From VFMC01 sp040380855 (GTDB lineage: Bacteria > Actinomycetota > Acidimicrobiia > Acidimicrobiales > Ilumatobacteraceae), in the NCBI GenBank assembly GCA_040380855.1, contig JBEIIG010000010.1:10858-74857 (forward strand): a DNA stretch of 64,000 nucleotides, given 5' to 3'. Numbering within the stretch: position 1 is the first letter of the stretch; each line of letters starts with the position of its first letter. The notes below the pieces were generated by a model, which did no database searches, was not told where the DNA came from, and worked only from the letters and a program-made list of their open reading frames with translations. The translations under genes were made by a program, and so were the position numbers. This document shows positions 46,023-55,708 of this stretch, in pieces.

Positions 46023-47764
46023 GCCAGCGCGTGCAGATCGAACTGCTCACCGGCCTGCATCACCTGGCGCCGGTGCTGGCCGCCTGGCACCACGCCGAGT
46101 GGGGCCACCTCTACGCCGACGACGTGTGGAACCACGCCATCGCCGTGCGCGAGTTCGAGACGATGGCCGAACCCGGCTCGATCGATCGCACGTGGGTGGC
46201 CTTCGACGGCGACGCCCGCGATGCCGATGCCGTGCTCGGGTCGGTATCGATGCTGGCCACCGACGACCTGGCCGGTTTCGAACACCTCACGCCGTGGCTC
46301 GCCAGCATGTTCGTGGCGCCGGCTGCGCGGGGGCGAGGGGTGGCCGCAGCACTCACCGACGCACTCCTGCGCGGTGCGCAGGCCGACGGCCACGACGTCG
46401 TCCACCTGTTCACGTCGGGCCAGCAGCAGTTCTGGGCCGATCGGGGCTGGAGCGTGGTGGCCGAGGTCGCCACCGAAGGCCATCCGGCCACGGTGATGGC
46501 GCGCAGCACGCATCCGCGTGCCGCCCGACGGGCCGTCTGCTCGCAGTGGTGCAGCGACCCCGATCACGGTGGTGCCTACTCGCACCTGCGCCTCGGTGGC
46601 ACACCTGCTCATCGGCGCCGGCTGGGCGAGCAGATCCTGCCGGGCCTGTGGTTCGCCGGCGAGGCCACCTCGGTGGAGTACCCCGCCACGATGCACGGTG
46701 CGTGGTTCTCGGGCGAGCGGGCAGCCGACCACGTGCTCGCCGACCCGACCCGGCAACGGGTGGCTGTGGTCGGTGCCGGGCTCGCCGGGCTGACGGCAGC
46801 GCGGCGCCTGCAGGCCGCAGGGCGCGAGGTGGTGGTGTTCGAATCGAAAGCCGTCGCCGGAGGCCGCATCGTCGCCGACCGCTCGACGGGCGTGGCGCTG
46901 CCACTCGGTGGCGCCTGGCTGCACGGGAACGAGGGGCACCCGTTGCGATCCCTCGTCACGAGCGTGCCCGACAACTGGGACCATCCGGCGTTCTTCGTCG
47001 CCGGCACCGGGCGACTCGACACCGACGAGGTAGCTGCTGTCGATGCCGCCGAAGCGGCGCTGTTCGCCGCGTTCGAATCGGCTCCGGCAGGCGTGAGCGT
47101 GGCGGCCGTGCTGGAGCAGTGGCTCGCCGACGCCGAGCTGCCCACCCACGTGCGTGATGCCGTACGACTGTCGATCACGGCGGTGTGCGAAGGGCTGTTC
47201 GGTGCGCCGATGGGCGACCTCGCCGCCAACGGTGGCTTCGAGGACTACGAGTTGCCCGGCGGCGACCACCTGGTCACCAGCGACCTCGGTGCGCTTGCCG
47301 AGCAGCTCGCCGAGGGTCTGAACCTGCGCCGCGGCCATCGTGTCGGCGGGCTGCGGCTCGACGACGGGCGCTGGGTGGTCGACGACGACACGACGGTCGA
47401 CGCCGTGATCGTGGCGGTTCCCATCGGGCCGCTCGCGGCGGGCCGCATCAGGTTCGAGCCCAACCTGCCCGCCGACGTGCTCGACGCGATCGCATCGATC
47501 GGTGCGGGCCCCATCACCAAGGTGTTCGCCCTCTTCGACGAGGCGTGGTGGTCGGCCGATCGCCCCGTCCGCCTGGTCGGCACCGAAGCCATCGGCACAT
47601 TCATCGATGTGTCGGCCACCACCGGGCGGCCCACACTCATGGGTTTCGCCGTCGGCGACGCAGCGCGCTCGATCGAACACCTCGGCGAGCACGACCTGTG
47701 CCGACTGATCGACCGCGAACTCGCCGCTGTCGGCCTCACCGACTGGGACGCCGGCGCCGGCTGA
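46019..47764 (+). CDS. GNAT acetyltransferase fused to a circularly permuted FAD amine oxidase
   Basis: A 581-residue fusion. Residues 1-165 are a GNAT domain with the acetyl-CoA loop MFVAPAARGRGVAAALTDALL. Residues 171-243 read as the C-terminal cap of a flavin amine oxidase (WCSDPDHGGAYSHL, FAGEATSVEYPATMHGAW). Only then comes the FAD Rossmann motif VVGAGLAGLTAARRL (250-264) and GGRI (281-284), followed by the substrate domain and a C-terminus that stops exactly where the cap should begin. In ordinary oxidases the cap ends the protein. There is no clear ribosome site; translation is coupled to the 18-codon frame. Substrate unknown, perhaps a polyamine. Confidence 0.8.
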   Translation: MSQRVQIELLTGLHHLAPVLAAWHHAEWGHLYADDVWNHAIAVREFETMAEPGSIDRTWVAFDGDARDADAVLGSVSMLATDDLAGFEHLTPWLASMFVAPAARGRGVAAALTDALLRGAQADGHDVVHLFTSGQQQFWADRGWSVVAEVATEGHPATVMARSTHPRAARRAVCSQWCSDPDHGGAYSHLRLGGTPAHRRRLGEQILPGLWFAGEATSVEYPATMHGAWFSGERAADHVLADPTRQRVAVVGAGLAGLTAARRLQAAGREVVVFESKAVAGGRIVADRSTGVALPLGGAWLHGNEGHPLRSLVTSVPDNWDHPAFFVAGTGRLDTDEVAAVDAAEAALFAAFESAPAGVSVAAVLEQWLADAELPTHVRDAVRLSITAVCEGLFGAPMGDLAANGGFEDYELPGGDHLVTSDLGALAEQLAEGLNLRRGHRVGGLRLDDGRWVVDDDTTVDAVIVAVPIGPLAAGRIRFEPNLPADVLDAIASIGAGPITKVFALFDEAWWSADRPVRLVGTEAIGTFIDVSATTGRPTLMGFAVGDAARSIEHLGEHDLCRLIDRELAAVGLTDWDAGAG

Positions 47765-47771
47765 TACCGGA

Positions 47772-47802
47772 CCGGCAGGTGCTGATTCACGCACCTCGCC
47801 GG
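47772..47802 (+). terminator. hairpin after the GNAT/oxidase gene
   Basis: CCGGC-AGGTGC, an 8-nt loop, then GCACCT-C-GCCGG: an 11-bp stem with one bulged C, 7 bp after the stop codon. Terminator, or a leader structure for the next operon. Confidence 0.55.
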
Positions 47803-47869
47803 ATGTGTTAATGGTTGCGGGTCCTCATCGTGTCGCTCTTGCCGCCCTCCTTCTGCAAAGGGAGTGTCC

Positions 47870-48793
47870 ATGCTCATCGAGATCCTGCGCCGCCTCTTCG
47901 CCCTGCTGTTCTCCGATACCGAACTCCGCGCCCGCTTCGAGGCCGACCCCGAGGCCGTGCTGACCGAGGCGGGCCTCGAAGACTGCGGCGTCGACGAACT
48001 CGCCGACGCACTACCGCTGGCGGTGGCGGAGTTACCCCCTGCTCAGGCGACCTACATCATGGAACGCTGCGGTCCATCCGAGTCATGGTCAGGACAGACG
48101 GCAACCGAGGTGTTGAGCCGAGTGGCCGAGGAGTCACCGGCGACACCGTCGTGGCTCGACTCGCCGAGTGCTCCAGATGAAGCGGTGGTGGCCGACGAGG
48201 CGCTTGAAGTCGGCGAGGTGCCACCGACGGTTGACGCCGACACACCACCCACCGACGAACCACCAACACCCGAGGCCGACACCCCGACTGCTGACGAGCC
48301 AACAGCCTCCGCCACGCCACCCGCCGGTCCCCTCGTCGAGATGCCCACCGAGGAGATCCTGGAGGCGGACCTCACCCCATCGGAGACAGACGACGACTCC
48401 ACCAGCCTGGGCTTCGATCAGGACACCTCGTCAGCAACGCCGATCCCACCGGGCATGGCACTGGTGGCAGGTGTCCTCGTCCCAATCGGTCCAGTGCACG
48501 ATTCGGGTTTCGGCGCTGGCGCGTCGTCGGCACCTCCGGGTACAGCCGCGCCGGGCGGTGTCGTGTCGGCGGGCGGCGTCGTCGTTCGCCATCCCTCGGC
48601 TCCGACGACGAGCCCCAGCATTCCGGCCAACCTGGGCGTCATCGAGAGTGGTTCGCCAACGGTGCCCGACAGCGGCGGCGACGACGTGTTCGGCGTCGAC
48701 ACCCCCGGTCAGGTCGCAGAGTTCGACGACACCACCAACGACAACGACATCGGTGACATCAACGAGGGCACCAGTGCCACCAGCGGTAGCTGA
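47870..48793 (+). CDS. iniB: IniB-like protein
   Basis: A 307-residue protein. The first 60 residues (LIEILRRLFALLFSDTELRARFEADPEAVLTEAGL) match the N-terminal domain of mycobacterial IniB as I know it. The rest is disordered, acidic and rich in Pro/Thr/Glu, then Gly/Ala/Ser. In Mycobacterium tuberculosis iniB starts the isoniazid-inducible iniBAC operon. AAGGGAG lies 5 nt before the ATG at 47870. It is followed, with a 20-bp overlap, by a dynamin-like GTPase. The symbol is by domain and gene order. Confidence 0.75.
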   Translation: MLIEILRRLFALLFSDTELRARFEADPEAVLTEAGLEDCGVDELADALPLAVAELPPAQATYIMERCGPSESWSGQTATEVLSRVAEESPATPSWLDSPSAPDEAVVADEALEVGEVPPTVDADTPPTDEPPTPEADTPTADEPTASATPPAGPLVEMPTEEILEADLTPSETDDDSTSLGFDQDTSSATPIPPGMALVAGVLVPIGPVHDSGFGAGASSAPPGTAAPGGVVSAGGVVVRHPSAPTTSPSIPANLGVIESGSPTVPDSGGDDVFGVDTPGQVAEFDDTTNDNDIGDINEGTSATSGS

Positions 48794-50609
48794 GACGATC
48801 GGAGAGCCCGGCACGCCGGCGGGGAGATCGCGCCGCGCCGATGCCCTTGCACTGGTTCGGGTGGCGGGGAAGGCCGCCTCCGCGTACGGCCGACCCGACC
48901 TGCTCGCCCGACTCGACACACTCGTCGACCGCATCGACGACCGCCGGGTGACGGTGGTCGTCATCGGGGAGTTCAAAGCCGGCAAGAGCGCCCTCGTGAA
49001 CGCGCTGATCGATGCCGACGTGTGCCCGGTGGATGTTGCCGTCACCACCGCCGTGACCACCGTGATCGAGTTCGCCGATCACCCGATCGTCGAGGTGTTC
49101 CGTGTCAAGGCCGACGGCAGCACCGTGGTCGATGAGGTCGAGCCCGCGGAGGCAGGTGCGTGGATCCGGGGTCAGCACGGCGACGCCCTCGGGGTACGTG
49201 TGGCGCTGCCGCGTCCGCTGCTCGCCGATGGGCTCGTGGTGGTCGACACCCCTGGCGTGGGTGGGCTGGACGCGCGCCATGTCGCCCAGTCGCTGGGCAT
49301 CTTGTCGACCGCTGATGTGGTGCTGTTCGTCGCCGACGGTGCCAACGAACTCGGCGGCCCGGCACTCGACCTGCTCACCTTGATACAGGGCGTGGTGCCC
49401 CACACCGAACTGGTCCTCACCAAGGCCGACCTCTCGCACCACGTCGACGAAGTCGCTGAGGCCAACCGCGCGCACCTGCGGAACGCAGGCCTCGACATCG
49501 TCATGCATGTGGTGTCGTCAGACCTCCATCGCCACGCGAACGCCGTACGCGATCGCGAGCTCGACCACGAGTCGGGCCTGCCCGTACTGCTCACCCGACT
49601 CGGCGAGCTCGCCGGCGACCGCGACAACCATGTCGCTCTCGCAGCTGCCGCGGCGGTCGACGACGTCGCCGAGCAGTTGCGCCAGGTGTTCGTGGCCGAG
49701 CGAGCCGCCATCGTGAACCAACAGAGCTCCGCCGCGAACACGTCGCCACCATCGACGCCTGCACCCGGTGCGGTGAGTTGGCAGCAGTTGCTCGGCGACG
49801 AGATGGCCGACTTCTCCTCCGATCTCGACTTCGAACTTCGCCGCCGGTCGCGCGGTCTCATCGCCGAGGCCGAAGCAGCGCTTGCCGACGGCGATCCCGA
49901 CGCGTTGTGGCCGGAGGTGACGGCCTGGCTGGCCGAGCGCGCCGCTGCCGACGTCATCAGCACGTTCTCCACCTTGCGTGACCGCACACTCCTCATCGCG
50001 AACCGAGTGGCAGAACGTTTCGATCTCTCCGGTGAGGGGACATCACCGGTCGACACGTCCGTGCTCGACGACTTCGTGCGCGAGGTGCTCGCGTCGATGC
50101 CCGAGCGGGCCGCGCTCAGCGCCAGCGACACCAACAAAGCGACAAAGGGCCTCAGCGCCTTCCGCTCGACCTTCACGGCCTTCACCATGTTCTCGAGCAT
50201 CGGAGCGCTCGTGGGCATCACAGCTGCTCCGGCGGCTCTGGTACTCGGCCTGGTGGTGGGCGGAAAGTCGGCTCGCGACGAGCAGAAGAAGAGCCGCCAG
50301 CAGCGCCGCACCCAGGCCAAGGCGGCGGTGCGCCTCTACATCGATGAAGTAGCACTGATCGCGGGGAAGGAGAGCCGCGATGCGCTGCGGGTCGTGCAAC
50401 GCGCGCTCCGCGATCACTTCGTTGCACTGGCCGATCAGCATCAGCGAACACTCGCTGCTGCAGCAGCGGCTGCACGGAGCGCTCAGGAGGCCGATCGCGC
50501 CACCCAGGCTCGCCGCGTCGCCGACATCGACGCCGAGCTCGAGCGTCTCGATTCGCTGATGCTTCGGGCAAGAGCATTGGCCGCCATCACGCGTGAGGTG
50601 TTGCCATGA
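48774..50609 (+). CDS. iniA: dynamin-like GTPase, IniA-like
   Basis: A 611-residue bacterial dynamin-like protein. G1 is GEFKAGKS (65-72), G3 DTPGVGG (158-164), G4 TKAD (216-219). Long helices follow, with a hydrophobic paddle (FTMFSSIGALVGITAAPAAL, roughly 455-475) preceded and followed by charged coiled coil. These proteins bind and remodel membranes with GTP. The GTG at 48774 has GAGGG 5 nt upstream and lies inside iniB. Its end overlaps the next GTPase (ATGA). Mycobacterial IniA is of similar length. Confidence 0.85.
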   Translation: MPPAVAETIGEPGTPAGRSRRADALALVRVAGKAASAYGRPDLLARLDTLVDRIDDRRVTVVVIGEFKAGKSALVNALIDADVCPVDVAVTTAVTTVIEFADHPIVEVFRVKADGSTVVDEVEPAEAGAWIRGQHGDALGVRVALPRPLLADGLVVVDTPGVGGLDARHVAQSLGILSTADVVLFVADGANELGGPALDLLTLIQGVVPHTELVLTKADLSHHVDEVAEANRAHLRNAGLDIVMHVVSSDLHRHANAVRDRELDHESGLPVLLTRLGELAGDRDNHVALAAAAAVDDVAEQLRQVFVAERAAIVNQQSSAANTSPPSTPAPGAVSWQQLLGDEMADFSSDLDFELRRRSRGLIAEAEAALADGDPDALWPEVTAWLAERAAADVISTFSTLRDRTLLIANRVAERFDLSGEGTSPVDTSVLDDFVREVLASMPERAALSASDTNKATKGLSAFRSTFTAFTMFSSIGALVGITAAPAALVLGLVVGGKSARDEQKKSRQQRRTQAKAAVRLYIDEVALIAGKESRDALRVVQRALRDHFVALADQHQRTLAAAAAAARSAQEADRATQARRVADIDAELERLDSLMLRARALAAITREVLP

Positions 50610-52147
50610 CACGGGCCGACAGCACCACCTCGCGACTGGTCGACGAGACCCGACGTCTGCTGCGCGACACCGCAGAGCAGTATCCCGACGGCCCGACTCG
50701 TCGGGTACTCCGGTCGGCGGCCGAGCGCCTCGACGAACCGCTCCGCGTGGCGATCGCCGGGCGGGTGAAGGCCGGCAAGTCGACCCTGCTCAATGCGCTC
50801 GTCGGCGAGCCACTGGCCCCCACCGACGCGCGCGAGTGCACTCGGCTGGTCACCTGGTACCGCAACGGCATCTCCTACGGCGCAACCATCCACCTGCTCG
50901 ATGGAGGCGTCGCATCAGCCACCATCCGCCGCAGCGATGGCTCGGTGGAGGTCGACCTCGGCCCCGTGGCAGTGGACGACATCGAGCGACTCGTCGTGGA
51001 ATGGCCGGCCGCGCCGCTGCGCCGGGTCACACTCGTCGACACCCCTGGCATCGCCTCGGTGCGCCAGGAGATCTCGGCTCGCACCACCCGCTTCCTGCTG
51101 CCCGGCGAAGAGGACGAACCGCTCATGCCGGCCGACGCGGTGTTGTACCTTCTGCGCCACGTACATGCTGCCGATTCGACCTTCCTCGAGGCGTTCAGCG
51201 ACCAGTCGCTGGCGCGCGCAACGCCGGCCAACGCCATCGGCGTCCTGTCTCGGGCCGACGAGGTGGGCGGCGGCCGCCTCGATGCCATGGTGGGTGCCCG
51301 ACGAGTGGCCGAGCTGTACCGCACCGACCCGACGATGCGTCAGTTGTGCCAGACCGTGGTGCCGGTGGCCGGGCTCGCTGCACAAGCAGCGGTCACACTG
51401 CGCCAGCAGGAGTTCATGCAGATCCGGTCGCTGGCGAGCAGCGACCGAGCGTCGCTCGACCAGGCGTTGGTGTCGGCACGACGGTTCCTCCACGCCGACC
51501 CCGCACTCGTGGGTGATGTGGAGCACTCGGTGCGGCTCCAGCTGCTCGACCGGCTGGGCCTGTGGGGTGTGCGCATCGCTGTTGCGCTGGTGCGCACCGG
51601 CGTCGCCCCGAGTGCGCCGCGGCTGGCCGACGAACTCGTCGAGCGCAGTGGCCTCGGCGAGCTCCGACGGGTACTCGCCGACCAACTCGGGGCACGGGCC
51701 GAGGCACTCAAGGCGAGGGCAGCCCTCGTGATGCTGCGCCGCACCGTCACCGCACACCCGATCGACGCTGCGTCGTCGGTGTTGGCCGAGGTCGAGCGCA
51801 CCTTGGCATCGGCACATGTGCTCGAAGAGCTGCGGCTGTTGCCGGCGCTGCGTGCCGGCACGAGTGGACTCCGCCCAGAGCTCGTGGCGGCCGCTGAACA
51901 GTTGCTCGGCGCCGGTGGCGCGGCGATCGGCACACGGCTGGGATGCGACAGCGACGAGCCGGCCGAGGTGGCCGCGGCGGCCGCTGAAGCCGTCGAACGC
52001 TGGCAGACCGTCGCGGCCCATCCCCTCACCTCACCCGGCGCAGCGCATGCCGCGCAGGTGCTCGCTCGTACCGCCGAGGGCCTGCTTCTCGGCCTCACCG
52101 CCGAGCAGACGCACATCGATCCCGACCACCCGACATCGAAACGATGA
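50606..52147 (+). CDS. iniC: dynamin-like GTPase, IniC-like
   Basis: A 513-residue dynamin-like GTPase. G1 GRVKAGKST (52-60), G3 DTPGI (145-149), G4-like SRAD (215-218). The C-terminal half is helical without an obvious membrane paddle, as in mycobacterial IniC (493 residues). It probably pairs with the upstream IniA-like GTPase, as bacterial dynamins often act in pairs. Starts inside the iniA stop. Confidence 0.83.
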   Translation: MTRADSTTSRLVDETRRLLRDTAEQYPDGPTRRVLRSAAERLDEPLRVAIAGRVKAGKSTLLNALVGEPLAPTDARECTRLVTWYRNGISYGATIHLLDGGVASATIRRSDGSVEVDLGPVAVDDIERLVVEWPAAPLRRVTLVDTPGIASVRQEISARTTRFLLPGEEDEPLMPADAVLYLLRHVHAADSTFLEAFSDQSLARATPANAIGVLSRADEVGGGRLDAMVGARRVAELYRTDPTMRQLCQTVVPVAGLAAQAAVTLRQQEFMQIRSLASSDRASLDQALVSARRFLHADPALVGDVEHSVRLQLLDRLGLWGVRIAVALVRTGVAPSAPRLADELVERSGLGELRRVLADQLGARAEALKARAALVMLRRTVTAHPIDAASSVLAEVERTLASAHVLEELRLLPALRAGTSGLRPELVAAAEQLLGAGGAAIGTRLGCDSDEPAEVAAAAAEAVERWQTVAAHPLTSPGAAHAAQVLARTAEGLLLGLTAEQTHIDPDHPTSKR

Positions 52148-52154
52148 TTCTGTG

Positions 52155-53897
52155 ATGACCTACTCGCTCGGCCTCGATCTCGGCACCACTTACACCGCTG
52201 CGGCAGTCTGTCGCGACGGGCACTGCGAGATCAGCCCCTTGGGGACCCGAAGTGCCGTCATTCCGTCGGTGGTACATCTCGGGGCCGACGGCGCGACCTT
52301 GACCGGTGAGGCAGCACAGCGGCGCCTCACCATCGACCCGTCGCGGGTGGCCCGCGAGTTCAAGCGGCGTATCGGCGACCCCACACCGTTGCTGGTGGGA
52401 GGCAGTCCCATCGCTGCCGAGGCACTCACCGCCCGGCTCGCCAAGGCCGTGGTGGCGATGGTGAGCGAGCGCGAGGGGGCGAGCCCCGAGCGCATCACGG
52501 TGACGCATCCTGCGGCATGGGGACCGTTCAAACTCGACCTGCTGCGCCAGGCGATGCGCATGGCCGACCTCTCCTCGGTCAGCTTCCTCAGCGAACCCGA
52601 GGCTGCTGCCTGGGAGTACGCCGCCACCCGGCCAGTGGCACCGGGTTCCACCATCGCCGTGTACGACCTGGGCGGGGGCACCTTCGACGCCACGGTCCTG
52701 CGCGCTACCGCCGACGGCTTCGCAGTGCTCGGCGAACCCGAGGGCATCGAGCGTTTCGGTGGTATCGACATCGATCAGGCGGTGTTCTCGTTCGTGGTCG
52801 CGGCGCTCGACGGATCGGTGGAGGCACTCGACCCCGACGATCCGCTCACCCTGTCGGGACTGGCGCGCCTGCGGACCGACTGTGTCGAGGCCAAAGAGGC
52901 CTTGTCGAGCGATCATGAAGCAGCGATCCCCGTCCTGCTGCCCACGGTGCAGACCGAGGTGCGCATCACGCGTTCGGAACTCGAGGGCCTGATCCGGCCG
53001 GTGATGGGCGACACCGTTGCGGCCATGCGTCGAGCGCTCCAGTCGGCGGGCGTGTCCGCTGCCGATCTCTCCGCAGTGCTACTGGTCGGCGGTTCGTCGC
53101 GGATTCCACTCGTCGGCGAGGTGGTGGGTGAGTCGCTCGACCGGCCCGTTGCCGTCGACGCCCACCCCAAGTACGTGGTGGCGATGGGGGCTGCGCGATT
53201 CGCAGCCGCCGATGGTCGCCTCGGCTCCATCGCACCGCTCCACACCTCGACGGCCGGACGCACCGAGACGCAGCCGGCCGACGAGCCGGCTGCGACGCCA
53301 GCCACACCTCCCGTGGCAGAGCCGGTGGCTACTGCGACACCGCCGACGCCGACGGCACCCACCAGACGGTCACGACTGATGGCCGGTGTGGCTGCGGCTG
53401 TCGTCGCCGTCGTGGCGGTCGTGGGCCTGATCGCGCTCCGCGGTGGCGACGATGGAGCCACCAGCGCAGGAGCCGCCGTCACCACCGCCGGAGCGGCAGT
53501 CACCACCGCAGTGGCGCCCACCGACACCGCCCTGTTGTCGGAACAGAAGTGCCCGGCGGAAGGGCCGTTCATCTGCATCACCGAGGTCTACCCCGGCACA
53601 GCCGGCGGGTTGTCGGTCACGTTCTGGTCGATCGGCGTGACACCGGGGTCGTTCGGGGCAACCCTGGTGTTCTTCCTCGCCGACTCACCGAGCGCCGATC
53701 ACGACATCGACGTGGTGAACAACGGCAGGCCGAAGACATGGACCTCAACGGACACCTTCGAGGGGTGGTCGGCCGAGGACCTTCCCGGCTACTCGGTAGT
53801 GTGCGGCGGGGTGATCAGTTTCGGTGCATTCGTCCAGGGGTCGGGCGATTGCCTCGACCTCCCAGACATCGTCGCCGTCGCGAGTACCGGCGGATGA
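52155..53897 (+). CDS. Hsp70-like ATPase with membrane anchor and extracytoplasmic domain
   Basis: A 580-residue protein. Residues 1-355 form an Hsp70/actin-fold ATPase: GLDLGTTYTAAAV (6-18), phosphate 2 loop YDLGGGTFDATVL (170-182) and adenosine motif LLVGGSSRIPLV (309-320). The normal substrate-binding domain is absent. Instead there is a Pro/Thr/Ala linker (about 370-403), a single span (RLMAGVAAAVVAVVAVVGLIAL, 407-428) and an outer domain with four cysteines (466, 474, 550, 566). It is 7 bp after the IniC-like GTPase and so likely co-expressed. Role probably in envelope sensing or assembly; inference. Confidence 0.8.
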   Translation: MTYSLGLDLGTTYTAAAVCRDGHCEISPLGTRSAVIPSVVHLGADGATLTGEAAQRRLTIDPSRVAREFKRRIGDPTPLLVGGSPIAAEALTARLAKAVVAMVSEREGASPERITVTHPAAWGPFKLDLLRQAMRMADLSSVSFLSEPEAAAWEYAATRPVAPGSTIAVYDLGGGTFDATVLRATADGFAVLGEPEGIERFGGIDIDQAVFSFVVAALDGSVEALDPDDPLTLSGLARLRTDCVEAKEALSSDHEAAIPVLLPTVQTEVRITRSELEGLIRPVMGDTVAAMRRALQSAGVSAADLSAVLLVGGSSRIPLVGEVVGESLDRPVAVDAHPKYVVAMGAARFAAADGRLGSIAPLHTSTAGRTETQPADEPAATPATPPVAEPVATATPPTPTAPTRRSRLMAGVAAAVVAVVAVVGLIALRGGDDGATSAGAAVTTAGAAVTTAVAPTDTALLSEQKCPAEGPFICITEVYPGTAGGLSVTFWSIGVTPGSFGATLVFFLADSPSADHDIDVVNNGRPKTWTSTDTFEGWSAEDLPGYSVVCGGVISFGAFVQGSGDCLDLPDIVAVASTGG

Positions 53898-53937
53898 ACG
53901 ACTACCTCTTTCTCCACGTGAAAGGAAGCTCCTCGAC

Positions 53938-53941
<4 letters not shown>
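53894..53941 (+). CDS. 15-residue coupled minicistron
   Basis: ATG 53894 overlaps the Hsp70-like stop (ATGA) and encodes MNDYLFLHVKGSSST; its TGA overlaps the ATG of the next gene (again ATGA). Hence a tiny frame joins two long genes with overlaps at both ends. It may serve ribosome transfer, or be chance. Confidence 0.35.
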
Positions 53942-55395
<1,454 letters not shown>

Positions 55396-55536
55396 TCCGT
55401 TCAATTGGCAGGCTCACCTCGCAGTTCGGCGATGAGCCCCGCTCGCCCGCTGCCGCCGATGCTGCGGTCGCCAGTTTGCCGTAGCCGCCACGTCGACGAG
55501 GCCGACATCGTCGCCGAGGCGCTCGTCGCGGCCATC

Positions 55537-55572
55537 GCGTCGCGCTCGGGGCGTCGCGCTCGGGGCGTCGCG
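55537..55572. repeat. 14-bp tandem repeat, 2.6 copies
   Basis: Unit GCGTCGCGCTCGGG repeated head to tail with a partial third copy. Confidence 0.8.
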
Positions 55573-55591
55573 AGGTGAGGTGAGGTGAGGT
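55572..55591. repeat. 5-bp tandem repeat, four copies
   Basis: GAGGT repeated four times exactly, directly abutting the 14-bp repeat. Confidence 0.85.
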
Positions 55592-55636
55592 GGGGGCGCC
55601 GAGCCCGAGCGTGGGGCCCGACTCGGCGAGTCGTCA

Positions 55637-55670
55637 CCATCGATCTCGTCGCCAACGTGGAGATCGATGG
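55637..55670. promoter_or_regulatory. perfect 11-bp inverted repeat upstream of the HelD-like gene
   Basis: CCATCGATCTC, 12-nt loop, GAGATCGATGG, ending 24 nt before the -10 box. Because it covers the -35 region it may be an operator rather than a terminator. Confidence 0.5.
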
Positions 55671-55693
55671 ATCGATCGAGCGAGCACCGGGCA

Positions 55694-55699
55694 TAGCGT
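55694..55699 (+). promoter_or_regulatory. -10 box (TAGCGT) of the HelD-like gene
   Basis: TAGCGT ends 9 nt before the ATG at 55709. Confidence 0.5.
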
Positions 55700-55708
55700 G
55701 TGGGGCCC

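Larger units (their letters stand above)
55396..55708. other. 313-bp non-coding region with tandem repeats and hairpins
   Basis: No gene is supported here. It holds a 14-bp tandem repeat (55537-55572), a 5-bp repeat (55572-55591), a small hairpin CGACTC-GGC-GAGTCG (55619-55633), a larger hairpin (55637-55670) and a TAGCGT -10 box for the downstream helicase. Confidence 0.7.

Noticed and set aside
46111..46509. Minus-strand frame within the GNAT/oxidase gene
   Set aside because: Antisense shadow with no motif and no promoter.
47870..53897. Anti-phage dynamin defence island
   Set aside because: Order and the IniB N-terminal domain fit iniBAC better; no nuclease, toxin or mobile genes flank it. 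Kept only as something to test.
55537..55591. CRISPR-like repeat array
   Set aside because: The units are contiguous tandem repeats with no spacers and no cas genes.
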